DNA of 64,000 bases, taken from JADJLQ01 sp044227925 (GTDB lineage Bacteria > Bacteroidota > Bacteroidia > Chitinophagales > Saprospiraceae). Positions 12,464-20,842 of the stretch are shown in pieces. How positions within the stretch are numbered: position 1 is the first letter of the stretch; each line of letters begins with the position of its first letter. The notes under the pieces are model-generated. The model was given only the letters and a program-made list of their open reading frames with translations. It ran no database searches and was not told the origin of the DNA. The DNA is taken from NCBI GenBank assembly GCA_044227925.1, contig JBGAVW010000005.1, forward strand, positions 76,638 through 140,637, read 5' to 3'. Both the position numbers and the translations under genes were made by a program.

Positions 12464-14128
12464 ATGTCAGAGACACAAAATTTTATAGAAGAAATCATAT
12501 CTGAGGATGTACAGAATGGTAAGAATGATGGCAGAGTACTTACCCGTTTTCCGCCCGAACCGAATGGGTATCTGCATATAGGGCATGCAAAATCTATTTG
12601 TTTAAATTTTGGGCTTGCTAAAAAATTTGGAGGCCAAACAAATCTGAGATTTGATGATACCAATCCTACTACTGAAGATGTTGAATATGTAGACTCTATC
12701 AAAGAAGATGTTAAATGGTTGGGCTTTGAATGGGCAGGACATGAATTATATGCATCCGATTATTTCGATCAGTTGTATGAATTTGCAGTAGAGTTAATAA
12801 AGCAAGGTAAAGCCTATGTGGATCATTCTACTGCTGATGAAATAGCCGATCAAAAAGGTACCCCTACGGTGGCTGGCACCCCAAGTAAATACAGAGATAG
12901 GACGGTGGGTGAAAATCTTGCCTTATTTGAAGAAATGAAGGCAGGTAAATTTGATGATGGGGTTTGTGTCTTAAGGGCGAAAATAGACCTTGCGTCCCCT
13001 AATATGCATCTTAGAGACCCTTTGATGTACAGAATAAAAAAGGCACACCATCATCGCACTGGAGATAAATGGTGTATTTACCCAATGTATGACTTTGCCC
13101 ATGGACAGAGTGATAGTATTGAAAAAATTACGCATAGTATTTGCACTCTTGAATTTGAGAATCATAAACCACTTTATGATTGGTTTATACAGAACCTAGG
13201 AATTTTTCCTTCAAAACAGTATGAGTTTGCCAGGTTAAATCTGAGTTATACCGTAATGAGCAAACGTAAACTAATGCAGCTGGTAAATGAGAGATATGTA
13301 GATGGATGGGACGACCCTCGTATGCCAACTATATCCGGATTGCGAAGAAGGGGCTATACACCTGAGTCGATAAGGGACTTCGCTGATCGAATTGGTGTGG
13401 CAAAACGAAATAATATTATCGATGTATCCTTACTCGAATTTTGTATCCGTGAACATTTGAATAAAATTGCACTACGGTATATGGTAGTGCAAAAACCAGT
13501 GAAACTCAGGATATTAAATTATGAAGATGGCAAAACTGAAAGACTAAACATTCAAAATAATCCGGAGGATGAATCGGCTGGTGCTAGATTAATAAGTTTT
13601 TCCAATGAGCTTTACATTGAAAGCGATGATTACATGGAAATTCCATCAAAAGGATACTTCAGATTGTATCCTGGTGGTTATGTAAGGCTAAAAAATGCTT
13701 ATATAATAAAATGCGAAAGAGCAGTAACCAATCCTGTAACAGGAGAATTAGATGAAATACAAGCTACCTATATACCTGAGAGCAGAAGTGGCAATGATAC
13801 TTCGGGTATCAACGTAAAAGGTACAATTCATTGGGTAAGTGCTAATCATGCTGAAAATATAGAATTGCGCATTTATGACAGACTTTTCAATGATGAATCG
13901 CCGGATGGCCATGACGGCAAAGACTTCAAAGAATTTATTAATCCCGACTCACTTAAAATTATACCCTACGCAAAAGCGGAAGGAAATATAGTATCCTCTA
14001 AGCAAGGAATCTATTATCAGTTTTTGAGATTAGGATATTTTTACCAGGATGCTGACAGCAAACCGGGTAAATTGATTTTTAACAGGACTGTAACATTAAA
14101 AGATTCCTGGAATAAAAAAAGCAAATAA
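12464..14128 (+). CDS. glnS: Glutaminyl-tRNA synthetase
   Basis: A 554-residue class I synthetase that charges tRNA-Gln directly. The catalytic core shows RFPPEPNGYLHIGHAKS (HIGH motif, about residues 27-43), NLRFDDTNP, and VMSKRKL (KMSKS equivalent, about 262). The C-terminal half matches the two-part beta-barrel anticodon-binding domain of GlnRS (for example GYFRLYPGGYVRLKNAY). GlnRS is related to eukaryotic GluRS and is patchily distributed in bacteria; its presence here means this organism need not rely on the GatCAB route for Gln-tRNA. It is translationally close to argS, with a 3-base gap. The tmRNA gene follows. Confidence 0.95.
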   Translation: MSETQNFIEEIISEDVQNGKNDGRVLTRFPPEPNGYLHIGHAKSICLNFGLAKKFGGQTNLRFDDTNPTTEDVEYVDSIKEDVKWLGFEWAGHELYASDYFDQLYEFAVELIKQGKAYVDHSTADEIADQKGTPTVAGTPSKYRDRTVGENLALFEEMKAGKFDDGVCVLRAKIDLASPNMHLRDPLMYRIKKAHHHRTGDKWCIYPMYDFAHGQSDSIEKITHSICTLEFENHKPLYDWFIQNLGIFPSKQYEFARLNLSYTVMSKRKLMQLVNERYVDGWDDPRMPTISGLRRRGYTPESIRDFADRIGVAKRNNIIDVSLLEFCIREHLNKIALRYMVVQKPVKLRILNYEDGKTERLNIQNNPEDESAGARLISFSNELYIESDDYMEIPSKGYFRLYPGGYVRLKNAYIIKCERAVTNPVTGELDEIQATYIPESRSGNDTSGINVKGTIHWVSANHAENIELRIYDRLFNDESPDGHDGKDFKEFINPDSLKIIPYAKAEGNIVSSKQGIYYQFLRLGYFYQDADSKPGKLIFNRTVTLKDSWNKKSK

Positions 14129-14204
14129 TCTTATTTGATTTTTATGAAACTTTAGACACCTCATGATGGTTTAAATATCACTAAAACAGATCATTGAAAT
14201 AAAG

Positions 14205-14586
14205 GGGGCTGACCTGGAATCGACAGGAATGTGTACTGGTCAGTAAGCATGTCAGAGCATGAGAGGTTACTCTGTAAAAAATAACTTTCAAATCTTAAGT
14301 GGCAACACTTATGCTATTGCTGCCTAATTCAAGGAATTAGTCCGGCTTTATGCCGTCGATCTGACACCTAATACAGGATCCACCGCATTCAAACCCATCC
14401 TTAGGGATGCTTAGGTTAGTCTCGACAAAACGTTACCGTTGGCGAGATGAAATTAATCGGAGACTGGATGTTGACATGGGTTTGTCTTTTAGCCTACACC
14501 AACATTGAGATTTAAATTAAAGAATAAACATGTAGAAAGCTGATGAGACCTTTGTCTGGACGGGAGTTCGACTCTCCCCAGCTCCA
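14205..14586 (+). ncRNA. ssrA: Transfer-messenger RNA (tmRNA)
   Basis: A one-piece tmRNA of about 382 bases. The 5' end GGGGCTGACCTGGAATCGAC and the 3' end GGGAGTTCGACTCTCCCC-AGCTCCA form the tRNA-like domain, with acceptor stem GGGGCTG/CAGCTCC and a T-arm with GTTCGAC. The discriminator A is at 14586 and CCA is not encoded. The tag reading frame lies at 14301-14327, and pseudoknot-forming segments follow (for example TAGTCCGGCTTTATGCCG). It rescues ribosomes stalled on broken mRNAs together with SmpB. Confidence 0.95.
14301..14327 (+). other. tmRNA proteolysis-tag reading frame
   Basis: GGC AAC ACT TAT GCT ATT GCT GCC TAA, preceded by TTAAGT. It encodes GNTYAIAA, which with the alanine from charged tmRNA gives AGNTYAIAA. 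The resume codon GGC fits Bacteroidota tmRNAs. The usual ending is ALAA; here it is AIAA. Confidence 0.8.
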
Positions 14587-14593
14587 CTTTTAT

Positions 14594-17080
14594 TTATTCT
14601 GGATCTACATCTACTGAAAAGCGGGTGGAACTAAGTCCTGTGAACTTCATTACTTCAGGTATTAAATCTTTAATACTTTGTTTAATTTCAGACAATATCG
14701 TCGTATTGCGCTCACTTTTGATGATGATGGATCTCAAGTAAAGATTCCTAAGTCGTGAAATACCCGGCAACATCGGATTTGAAATTCTGGTCCCAAATTT
14801 TTCCTGTAATAACGATGACAGTTTGAGGCAAGCAAGGTCCGCCATTTCAGGTTTCTTATGTTTGACCGTGATTTCAATTAATTTTACCATAGGAGGGTAT
14901 TGAGCTTCATTGCGATCATTCAATTCTTTTTCAGCCAACCCTTCATAATCATAGTGAATAATATATCGTATTACATCGTGATTAAGATTATATGCCTGGA
15001 GGTATACTTTACCCTGTTTGTTTTTTCTACCTGCTCTGCCAGCAACTTGCGTTATTAATTGATATGCTCTTTCATTAGATCTGAACTCAGGGTAATAAAA
15101 TATGGAGTCAGCTTGAAGGATTCCAACGATCGCTACATGGTCAAAGTCAAGTCCCTTGCTGATCATTTGAGTACCTACCAGTATATCTATTTCCTTTTCT
15201 TCAAATCGATCTAATATATTTTGATATTGTGCCAATGACCTGGCCGTATCGTAATCGAGCCTGCTGATTCGGGCATTAGGGTACAAATTATTTAATTCGA
15301 TTTCAATCTTTTCAGTGCCGTATCCTTTGAGATGGATTGACTTATTCCCGCAGTCCGGACATTCTTCGAATATTGGCCTTTGATAACCGCAGTAATGGCA
15401 AGTGAGTTTATTTATATGTTTGTGATAAGTGAGACTAATATCGCAATTTGGACATTCTGCATGCCATTTGCAATTGGAGCAATGTTGCTGAGGTGCATAC
15501 CCTCTTCGGTTTTGGAATAAAATGATTTGTTCTTTCTGCCTCAGTGCGCGTAAAATGCCCTCATGCAGAATTTTACTTATAATGAAGGGTTCTGTCCTTG
15601 TTTTAGATTCCATATAGAGGTCTACCAATTCAAATTCAGGCAAAGGGAGATCACTAAAGCGGTTTTTTAATTGGGCAAATCCATATTTTTTTATTTTTAC
15701 ATTATACCAGGTTTCCATAGAAGGGGTAGCGCTACCCAGGATTATTTTAGCACCGTGTAATTTTCCAAGCCATATGGCAGTATCTCTTGCCTGGTATTTT
15801 GGATTTGGTTCATTTTGTTTATATGAAGAATCATGCTCCTCATCCACTATAATCAGTTTTAAATTTTTAAAGGGCAGGAATACACCTGATCTGGCGGCAA
15901 CCGTAAGCGGAGCCCCATCCATTACGGATTTCCAGGTCTCTATTCTTTCCCGCTGTGAGATTCGGGAATGATACACTTTGAGATTGGACCCAAGATTTTT
16001 TTTTAGCCTTCCAAGTAAATGCGAAGTGAGCGCTATTTCAGGTAACAAGTATAAAATCTGCCCCCCTTCACTGGAAGCTTTTTTTATAAATTCACTGTAT
16101 ACCCTGGTTTTTCCACTGCCTGTAATCCCATGCAACAAGCTAATAAGTTGCCCTTTTTCAAAAGCCGCATTTATATTATTTATGGCATCCTCTTGTTCGG
16201 CAGAGAGAGGGGGCAGTTCTATTTCCAATTTGGTACTGATATCCCGATTTACTTTGCGTCGCTCAATTTTTATAATATTTTTCTTTTCCAATGCTTTTAA
16301 TGCAGCGGGGCTTATATCTACATGTTTTGCTAATTGTTTTTTTGAAATTTCATAATTTGGTTTAGCATATTGAATGAAAGCCAACAATATATTGGTTTGT
16401 ATTTCAGACTTTGCAACGTGGTCGAGAGCCTGGGTTAAAAGGTCCGGGTTGGATTTATATAAAGAGTCAAGTAAAATAAAGTCCTCTTTTTTTTCTTGTA
16501 AACCCGATTTTAGTTCTTCTTCTACTATGATCACCCCTTTTTCTACAAGCTGATTGATCAGCTTTTTCGTAGACTTTTTATTGATTATTTGTTGCACCTC
16601 ATCTACCGTTAATTCTTTACGCATAGATAATGCTTCAGCTACCAAAAATTCATCGTCATTTAATTCTGCCGCATTATAATCAAAGTCATGATGTAGGGTG
16701 ATTTTAGATTCACTATCAAGTTTGAAACCCGCAGGCAAAGCGGCAGCCATTACTTCACCAATACTGCAACAATAATATTCAGCCATCCAATACCAGGTAC
16801 TGAGTTGATGGCCAGTGACTATAGGTGCATCATCCAAAACAGAAAGGATGGTTTTATACCGGGTAGGAATTTCCAATTCATTATACATCTCAGAGACAAG
16901 ACCTGCATATATTTTTGATCTTCCAAATTGAACTTCTACTCTCATGCCCGGTTTGAGAGTTTGAGATAAATCGGCAGGGACATGGTATGAGTAGGGCCTG
17001 TCAAGGTTAAATGGCAAGATAACACGGGCAAATAAGTTGTGTAATGGAATAGAAATTTCTCTTGATTCAGTAAATGCCAT
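14594..17080 (-). CDS. priA: Primosomal protein N' (replication restart helicase)
   Basis: An 828-residue DEAH-type 3'-5' helicase that recognises abandoned replication forks and reloads the replisome. The N-terminal fork-binding domain (about residues 1-110, LPFNLDRPYSYHVP) is followed by Walker A GITGSGKT (about 316-323) and Walker B IIVDEEHD. A zinc-binding region has paired cysteines (CSNCKWHAECPNC, then CHYCGYQ and CPDCGN). The helicase C motifs include GTQMISKGLDFDHV and QVAGRAGR. All eight zinc-ligand cysteines are present. The gene is convergent with glnS/ssrA and divergent from the protease at 17105. A TATTTTTG box lies just upstream of the ATG. Confidence 0.95.
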   Translation of the reverse strand: MAFTESREISIPLHNLFARVILPFNLDRPYSYHVPADLSQTLKPGMRVEVQFGRSKIYAGLVSEMYNELEIPTRYKTILSVLDDAPIVTGHQLSTWYWMAEYYCCSIGEVMAAALPAGFKLDSESKITLHHDFDYNAAELNDDEFLVAEALSMRKELTVDEVQQIINKKSTKKLINQLVEKGVIIVEEELKSGLQEKKEDFILLDSLYKSNPDLLTQALDHVAKSEIQTNILLAFIQYAKPNYEISKKQLAKHVDISPAALKALEKKNIIKIERRKVNRDISTKLEIELPPLSAEQEDAINNINAAFEKGQLISLLHGITGSGKTRVYSEFIKKASSEGGQILYLLPEIALTSHLLGRLKKNLGSNLKVYHSRISQRERIETWKSVMDGAPLTVAARSGVFLPFKNLKLIIVDEEHDSSYKQNEPNPKYQARDTAIWLGKLHGAKIILGSATPSMETWYNVKIKKYGFAQLKNRFSDLPLPEFELVDLYMESKTRTEPFIISKILHEGILRALRQKEQIILFQNRRGYAPQQHCSNCKWHAECPNCDISLTYHKHINKLTCHYCGYQRPIFEECPDCGNKSIHLKGYGTEKIEIELNNLYPNARISRLDYDTARSLAQYQNILDRFEEKEIDILVGTQMISKGLDFDHVAIVGILQADSIFYYPEFRSNERAYQLITQVAGRAGRKNKQGKVYLQAYNLNHDVIRYIIHYDYEGLAEKELNDRNEAQYPPMVKLIEITVKHKKPEMADLACLKLSSLLQEKFGTRISNPMLPGISRLRNLYLRSIIIKSERNTTILSEIKQSIKDLIPEVMKFTGLSSTRFSVDVDPE

Positions 17081-17091
17081 GTAAAAATTTA

Positions 17092-17099
17092 CAAAAATA
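17092..17099 (-). promoter_or_regulatory. -7 box before priA
   Basis: On the minus strand TATTTTTG matches TAnnTTTG and lies 11 bases upstream of the priA ATG (17080). A -33 element is not obvious. Confidence 0.4.
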
Positions 17100-17104
17100 G
17101 GATA

Positions 17105-17968
17105 ATGATTATATTTACTGCTATGAGTTTTTGGTACCTCGTTTTTTATTCGATTTTAGCTCATGTTTTGGGAGTGATCAGGCATGGCATAGATAAAAAT
17201 GAAAGCCTCAAGTTAGCTCAGCAGCCTGCATATCAATCTGTCGGTATGTTTACTCAGCAAGGAAGGATGATGGGAAGTTGTGTCCTGATACATCCCCGTA
17301 TGGCGCTCACCGCGGCGCATACCTTGACTAAATTAAGGCAAGGTGAATTGGAGATTGAATTTGATTCTATCCGGGTCCGGGTCGATTCTTTTTTTATACA
17401 TCCTTGGTATTCCACTCATAAGGGAGCCGATATAGCAATTTTATACTTATCCAGGCCAATACGTACCATTAAAATTCCAGCATTAAATAAATCAAGAAAG
17501 GAAAAAAGACATATATCAACGGCGGTTGGATTTGGAAATTTTAGTGTAGCTAATAATCCAAAAGAGATTGTAGATGCAGGCAGGTTAAAGTCAGCAGGCC
17601 AAAATGTACTGGATTCGATAGCAGGTCTTCCTTTACCGAATAAATTAAAGCCATTTCTGTTTGCAGACTTTGACAATCCCGTAAATGGCAAATTGAATAA
17701 ATCAGGTGACACCGTAGCATTACATTTGGAATTCGGTCTGGATGGTGGAGATAGTGGGGGAGGTATGTTTATTAAAAGGAGAAACAAAGAAGTATTGGCC
17801 GGAATAAACGCTATCCAGAATAAAAATATAGGCGATATACTTCGAACTGGTGCATTTTATGGTAGTTCCAGTGAGTGGGTAAGAATATCTGTTTTTAAAA
17901 AATGGATAGGGAAAAAAATAAAGCAATTTGAAAAACAATCAATCAAAGACCAAAATGGATCGATTTAA
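17105..17968 (+). CDS. Trypsin-like serine protease (S1 family), exported
   Basis: A 287-residue chymotrypsin-fold protease. The catalytic triad is visible: His in LTAAHTL (about residue 63), Asp in KGADIAILYL (about 107) and Ser in LDGGDSGGGMF (about 217). A hydrophobic N-terminal segment (SFWYLVFYSILAHVLGV) suggests export or membrane anchoring. Two candidate starts exist, ATG 17105 and ATG 17123; the second gives a shorter hydrophilic end before the hydrophobic segment. It starts 24 bases from the divergent priA. The next gene overlaps its end by 14 bases, suggesting coupled translation. The substrate is unknown. Confidence 0.85.
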   Translation: MIIFTAMSFWYLVFYSILAHVLGVIRHGIDKNESLKLAQQPAYQSVGMFTQQGRMMGSCVLIHPRMALTAAHTLTKLRQGELEIEFDSIRVRVDSFFIHPWYSTHKGADIAILYLSRPIRTIKIPALNKSRKEKRHISTAVGFGNFSVANNPKEIVDAGRLKSAGQNVLDSIAGLPLPNKLKPFLFADFDNPVNGKLNKSGDTVALHLEFGLDGGDSGGGMFIKRRNKEVLAGINAIQNKNIGDILRTGAFYGSSSEWVRISVFKKWIGKKIKQFEKQSIKDQNGSI

Positions 17969-19604
17969 TCTCCTGACCCTTGTCATTATACTTTTGGCTT
18001 TACAAAATTGTACACAAAAAGACACCCCTGCCATAGTTATTTACAATGCCAAGATCTGGTCAGATGGGGAGATGCTCGATGCAGATGCAGTAGCTATAAG
18101 CAATGGTCATATTCAGGTATCAGGTAAGACCGGTGATTTGATGAATACCATCCATGAGCATACCAAACTAATTGATGCTAAAGGTATGTTGCTGTTACCC
18201 GGTTTTATTGATGCACATGTTCATTTTCTTATGGGAGGAAATAACCTCCGGTCTGTTAAGCTTAGGGATGCGGGGAGCAAGCAGGATTTTATAAGTCGAA
18301 TCAAAGCATTTGCATTGACCATACCAAAAGGGCAATGGATTACCGGAGGAGACTGGAACCATGAAAACTGGGGCGGTGAATTACCTGAACGATTCTGGAT
18401 CGATTCAGTTACTCCGGATAACCCCGTTTCTCTAAACAGATTGGATGGCCATATGATACTGGCCAATTCAATCGCCATGAAACTTTCTTCTGTAGATAAT
18501 TCTGTTGTAAATGTAGAAGGAGGAGATATTCCGCGAAATCAAAAGCAGGAAGTAATAGGTATATTTAAAGATAATGCAAGTGCATTGATTGATAAAAATA
18601 TTCCACTGTCTTCAGAAGATATTGAATATCAAAATCTGGTATCTGCAATGCATTATGTTGCGTCCCATGGCGTGACCACAGTACATCATATGGGTGATTT
18701 TAAAGACCTGGCTTTATTCAGAAAATTCAAGGACAGTCTGATTACACGTATTTATGCCGCCACACCTTTATCTCAATGGTATTCACTGCATTCTTTTATC
18801 CAAGAAAATGGTAGGGGGGACGATCTGTTACACTGGGGTATGCTTAAAGGGTTTATGGATGGTTCGTTGGGTTCCCATACTGCGGCTATGCACCAGGACT
18901 TCAGTGACAAAAAGGGAGATAAAGGTTTTTTGATAAATCCACTGGATTCATTAAAATCCTGGATAGAGTCCGCTGACGCACATCGATTGCAAATTGCTGT
19001 TCATGCAATTGGGGATAAAGCCATCACCGATTTAATTGATATAATTGAAAAAACAAACTCCAAAAATGGCCCAAGAGACCGAAGGTTCAGAATTGAACAT
19101 TTTCAGCATCCTGGTTATAAAGATATAAAGCGAATGAAACCTTTAGATATTATTGCTTCCATGCAACCATATCATGCCGTGGATGATGGTTGCTGGGCAG
19201 AAAAAGTACTTGGACCTGAGAGAATCAAAACTACGTATGCCTTTAAATCTATTCTGGATGATTCCATTGCATTGGCTTTCGGATCTGATTGGTTTGTAGC
19301 CCCTGCTGACCCTATACTCGGAATAGACGCTGCCGTGAACAGAAATACCACAGATGGTAAAAATCCCGGAGGCTGGATACCCGAACAAAAGATTTCAGTA
19401 AATGAGGCACTTCTCTCCTATACTTCAAAATCGGCGTATGCTTCATATGATGAATCTAAAATAGGTCAAATAAAGAACGGATATCTTGCCGATTTAGTCT
19501 TATTGGATAAAAATTTATTTCAAATCCCAACGGATAGCATAAAATTTGCAAATGTGGTATGGACCATGATGAATGGAAAGATTGTCTTTGAAAAAAACAG
19601 GTAA
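17955..19604 (+). CDS. YtcJ-like amidohydrolase, predicted lipoprotein
   Basis: A 549-residue member of the Amidohydro_3 (YtcJ-like) group of metal-dependent hydrolases. The metal motif HVH occurs in GFIDAHVHFLMGG. Further matches are AVHAIGDKA, RIEHFQHP and the metal Asp in FGSDWFVAP. The N-terminus MDRFNLLTLVIILLALQNC is a lipoprotein-type signal with Cys at residue 19, placing the enzyme in the envelope. ATG 17955 was chosen because it starts that signal; a TTG at 17928 would add nine hydrophilic residues before it. The gene overlaps the upstream protease by 14 bases. The natural substrate cannot be read from the sequence. Confidence 0.85.
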   Translation: MDRFNLLTLVIILLALQNCTQKDTPAIVIYNAKIWSDGEMLDADAVAISNGHIQVSGKTGDLMNTIHEHTKLIDAKGMLLLPGFIDAHVHFLMGGNNLRSVKLRDAGSKQDFISRIKAFALTIPKGQWITGGDWNHENWGGELPERFWIDSVTPDNPVSLNRLDGHMILANSIAMKLSSVDNSVVNVEGGDIPRNQKQEVIGIFKDNASALIDKNIPLSSEDIEYQNLVSAMHYVASHGVTTVHHMGDFKDLALFRKFKDSLITRIYAATPLSQWYSLHSFIQENGRGDDLLHWGMLKGFMDGSLGSHTAAMHQDFSDKKGDKGFLINPLDSLKSWIESADAHRLQIAVHAIGDKAITDLIDIIEKTNSKNGPRDRRFRIEHFQHPGYKDIKRMKPLDIIASMQPYHAVDDGCWAEKVLGPERIKTTYAFKSILDDSIALAFGSDWFVAPADPILGIDAAVNRNTTDGKNPGGWIPEQKISVNEALLSYTSKSAYASYDESKIGQIKNGYLADLVLLDKNLFQIPTDSIKFANVVWTMMNGKIVFEKNR

Positions 19605-19704
19605 TTCGTATTTCCTGGGGAGAGGCTTTATAGACTGTACCACCAGCGTGGTTATGTTATAAATTCGTTAACCGAGTGTTATTCACCAAGTTATAAATAT
19701 CTTG

Positions 19705-19712
19705 TACTTTTG
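19705..19712 (+). promoter_or_regulatory. -7 box that sets the start of the DUF4056 gene
   Basis: TACTTTTG matches TAnnTTTG. Transcription from it would begin near 19719, four bases before ATG 19723. This excludes the earlier in-frame ATG at 19702 and implies a nearly leaderless mRNA. Confidence 0.5.
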
Positions 19713-19722
19713 CAGATTCCTG

Positions 19723-20796
19723 ATGAAACGTAATTTACTTATTTGCCTTATTGCATTGACTTTCTCCGCTATTTGCAGCGCAAGTCCTTTGAGTATGTTG
19801 GATAAGAGATTAAACAATCCACCGCCACGCATTATCCGTACGTGTTGTTCTTTCGGGGTCAAAGTAAAAATGTCTGTGATCCCCTTTGTCAAGTACAGTG
19901 ATATTTCCGGTCCCGAATTAATCGGGCCTCATAAATTTCTTGGTAGCCGGCAAGAAGGTAATGGGATTATTTACACTCGTAAAGGTGGATTTGTAGATAT
20001 AGGCCATGTAAGGGATCAGGCTGATTGGACGGCTTTTTTGTATAACCTTATCATTAAAAACAAGAGTAAAAACCAGTCATTGGTTCAGCTCAAATTAGGA
20101 TATGAAGGTGGGCTTAAGACTTTAAATGTAAATATCCCAAATCAATTGAGTAATGAAGATATCATGGTGATAGCGGGTCGAATTGCCTATGATTTGTCTG
20201 TATGGCATGAGATTGGGACCTGGAATGGTACATCCTTGGTCCCTTTATTACCGGAGAAATATTCAGCTTTTTCTATTGAAGACGGTTTTTCAAATTTATT
20301 GGGGATTCGATTGGGGATTGAAGCATTGAAAAGTGACCTTCCTTATGAAGAAGCCATGACGGAGTTGGTAAAACGGGAATTGGTAGTATTGGATGCCTTA
20401 CCTTCCAAATCAGAGACATTTAAAGCCATGATGGAAGTAGAGGGTGATTGGTGGTCGCTGAGAGAGAGGCTTCCGAGCAAAAACCTGATGAAGAAAAGGG
20501 AATTTAACCTATATCCATGTATTACTCCAGTTTTACTTCACGGTGAGGAATTGGCAGAGTCCACGTTATGTCTTCCTTCTATGTCAGGGTACGAAGATCC
20601 CAATGACTATTATAGGATTCATATTCTTATCAACCATAAATTTCCTGTAAAAGAAATATTTTCAGATAACCATAAAAAAATCATTACCCAGTTGGACTTT
20701 CCCTCTTTAATAAAGTATGCAGCTGAAGAATCCAGGAAATATTTTGATGATGTGGTCTACAAGCCCTATCCTTTACGCAAAAAAGTAAAAGTCTGA
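19723..20796 (+). CDS. DUF4056-like secreted protein
   Basis: A 357-residue protein with a clear signal peptide (MKRNLLICLIALTFSAICSAS). The mature part shows PPPRIIRTCCSFGVKVK, GGFVDIGHVRDQADW, DLSVWHEIGTW and FSIEDGFSNLLGIRLG. I associate this pattern with the DUF4056 family, whose function is not known. The conserved H-x-x-D (GHVRDQAD) and WHE residues could be catalytic or metal-binding; this is a guess. ATG 19723 is preferred over 19702 because it begins the signal peptide and follows a -7 box. The gene faces the giant T9SS protein tail to tail, 46 bases away. Nothing nearby points to a partner. Confidence 0.6.
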   Translation: MKRNLLICLIALTFSAICSASPLSMLDKRLNNPPPRIIRTCCSFGVKVKMSVIPFVKYSDISGPELIGPHKFLGSRQEGNGIIYTRKGGFVDIGHVRDQADWTAFLYNLIIKNKSKNQSLVQLKLGYEGGLKTLNVNIPNQLSNEDIMVIAGRIAYDLSVWHEIGTWNGTSLVPLLPEKYSAFSIEDGFSNLLGIRLGIEALKSDLPYEEAMTELVKRELVVLDALPSKSETFKAMMEVEGDWWSLRERLPSKNLMKKREFNLYPCITPVLLHGEELAESTLCLPSMSGYEDPNDYYRIHILINHKFPVKEIFSDNHKKIITQLDFPSLIKYAAEESRKYFDDVVYKPYPLRKKVKV

Positions 20797-20842
20797 CTTT
20801 ATAAATTGGGGTAAATCAGAAACCCCTTCAAGGTTTGACTAG

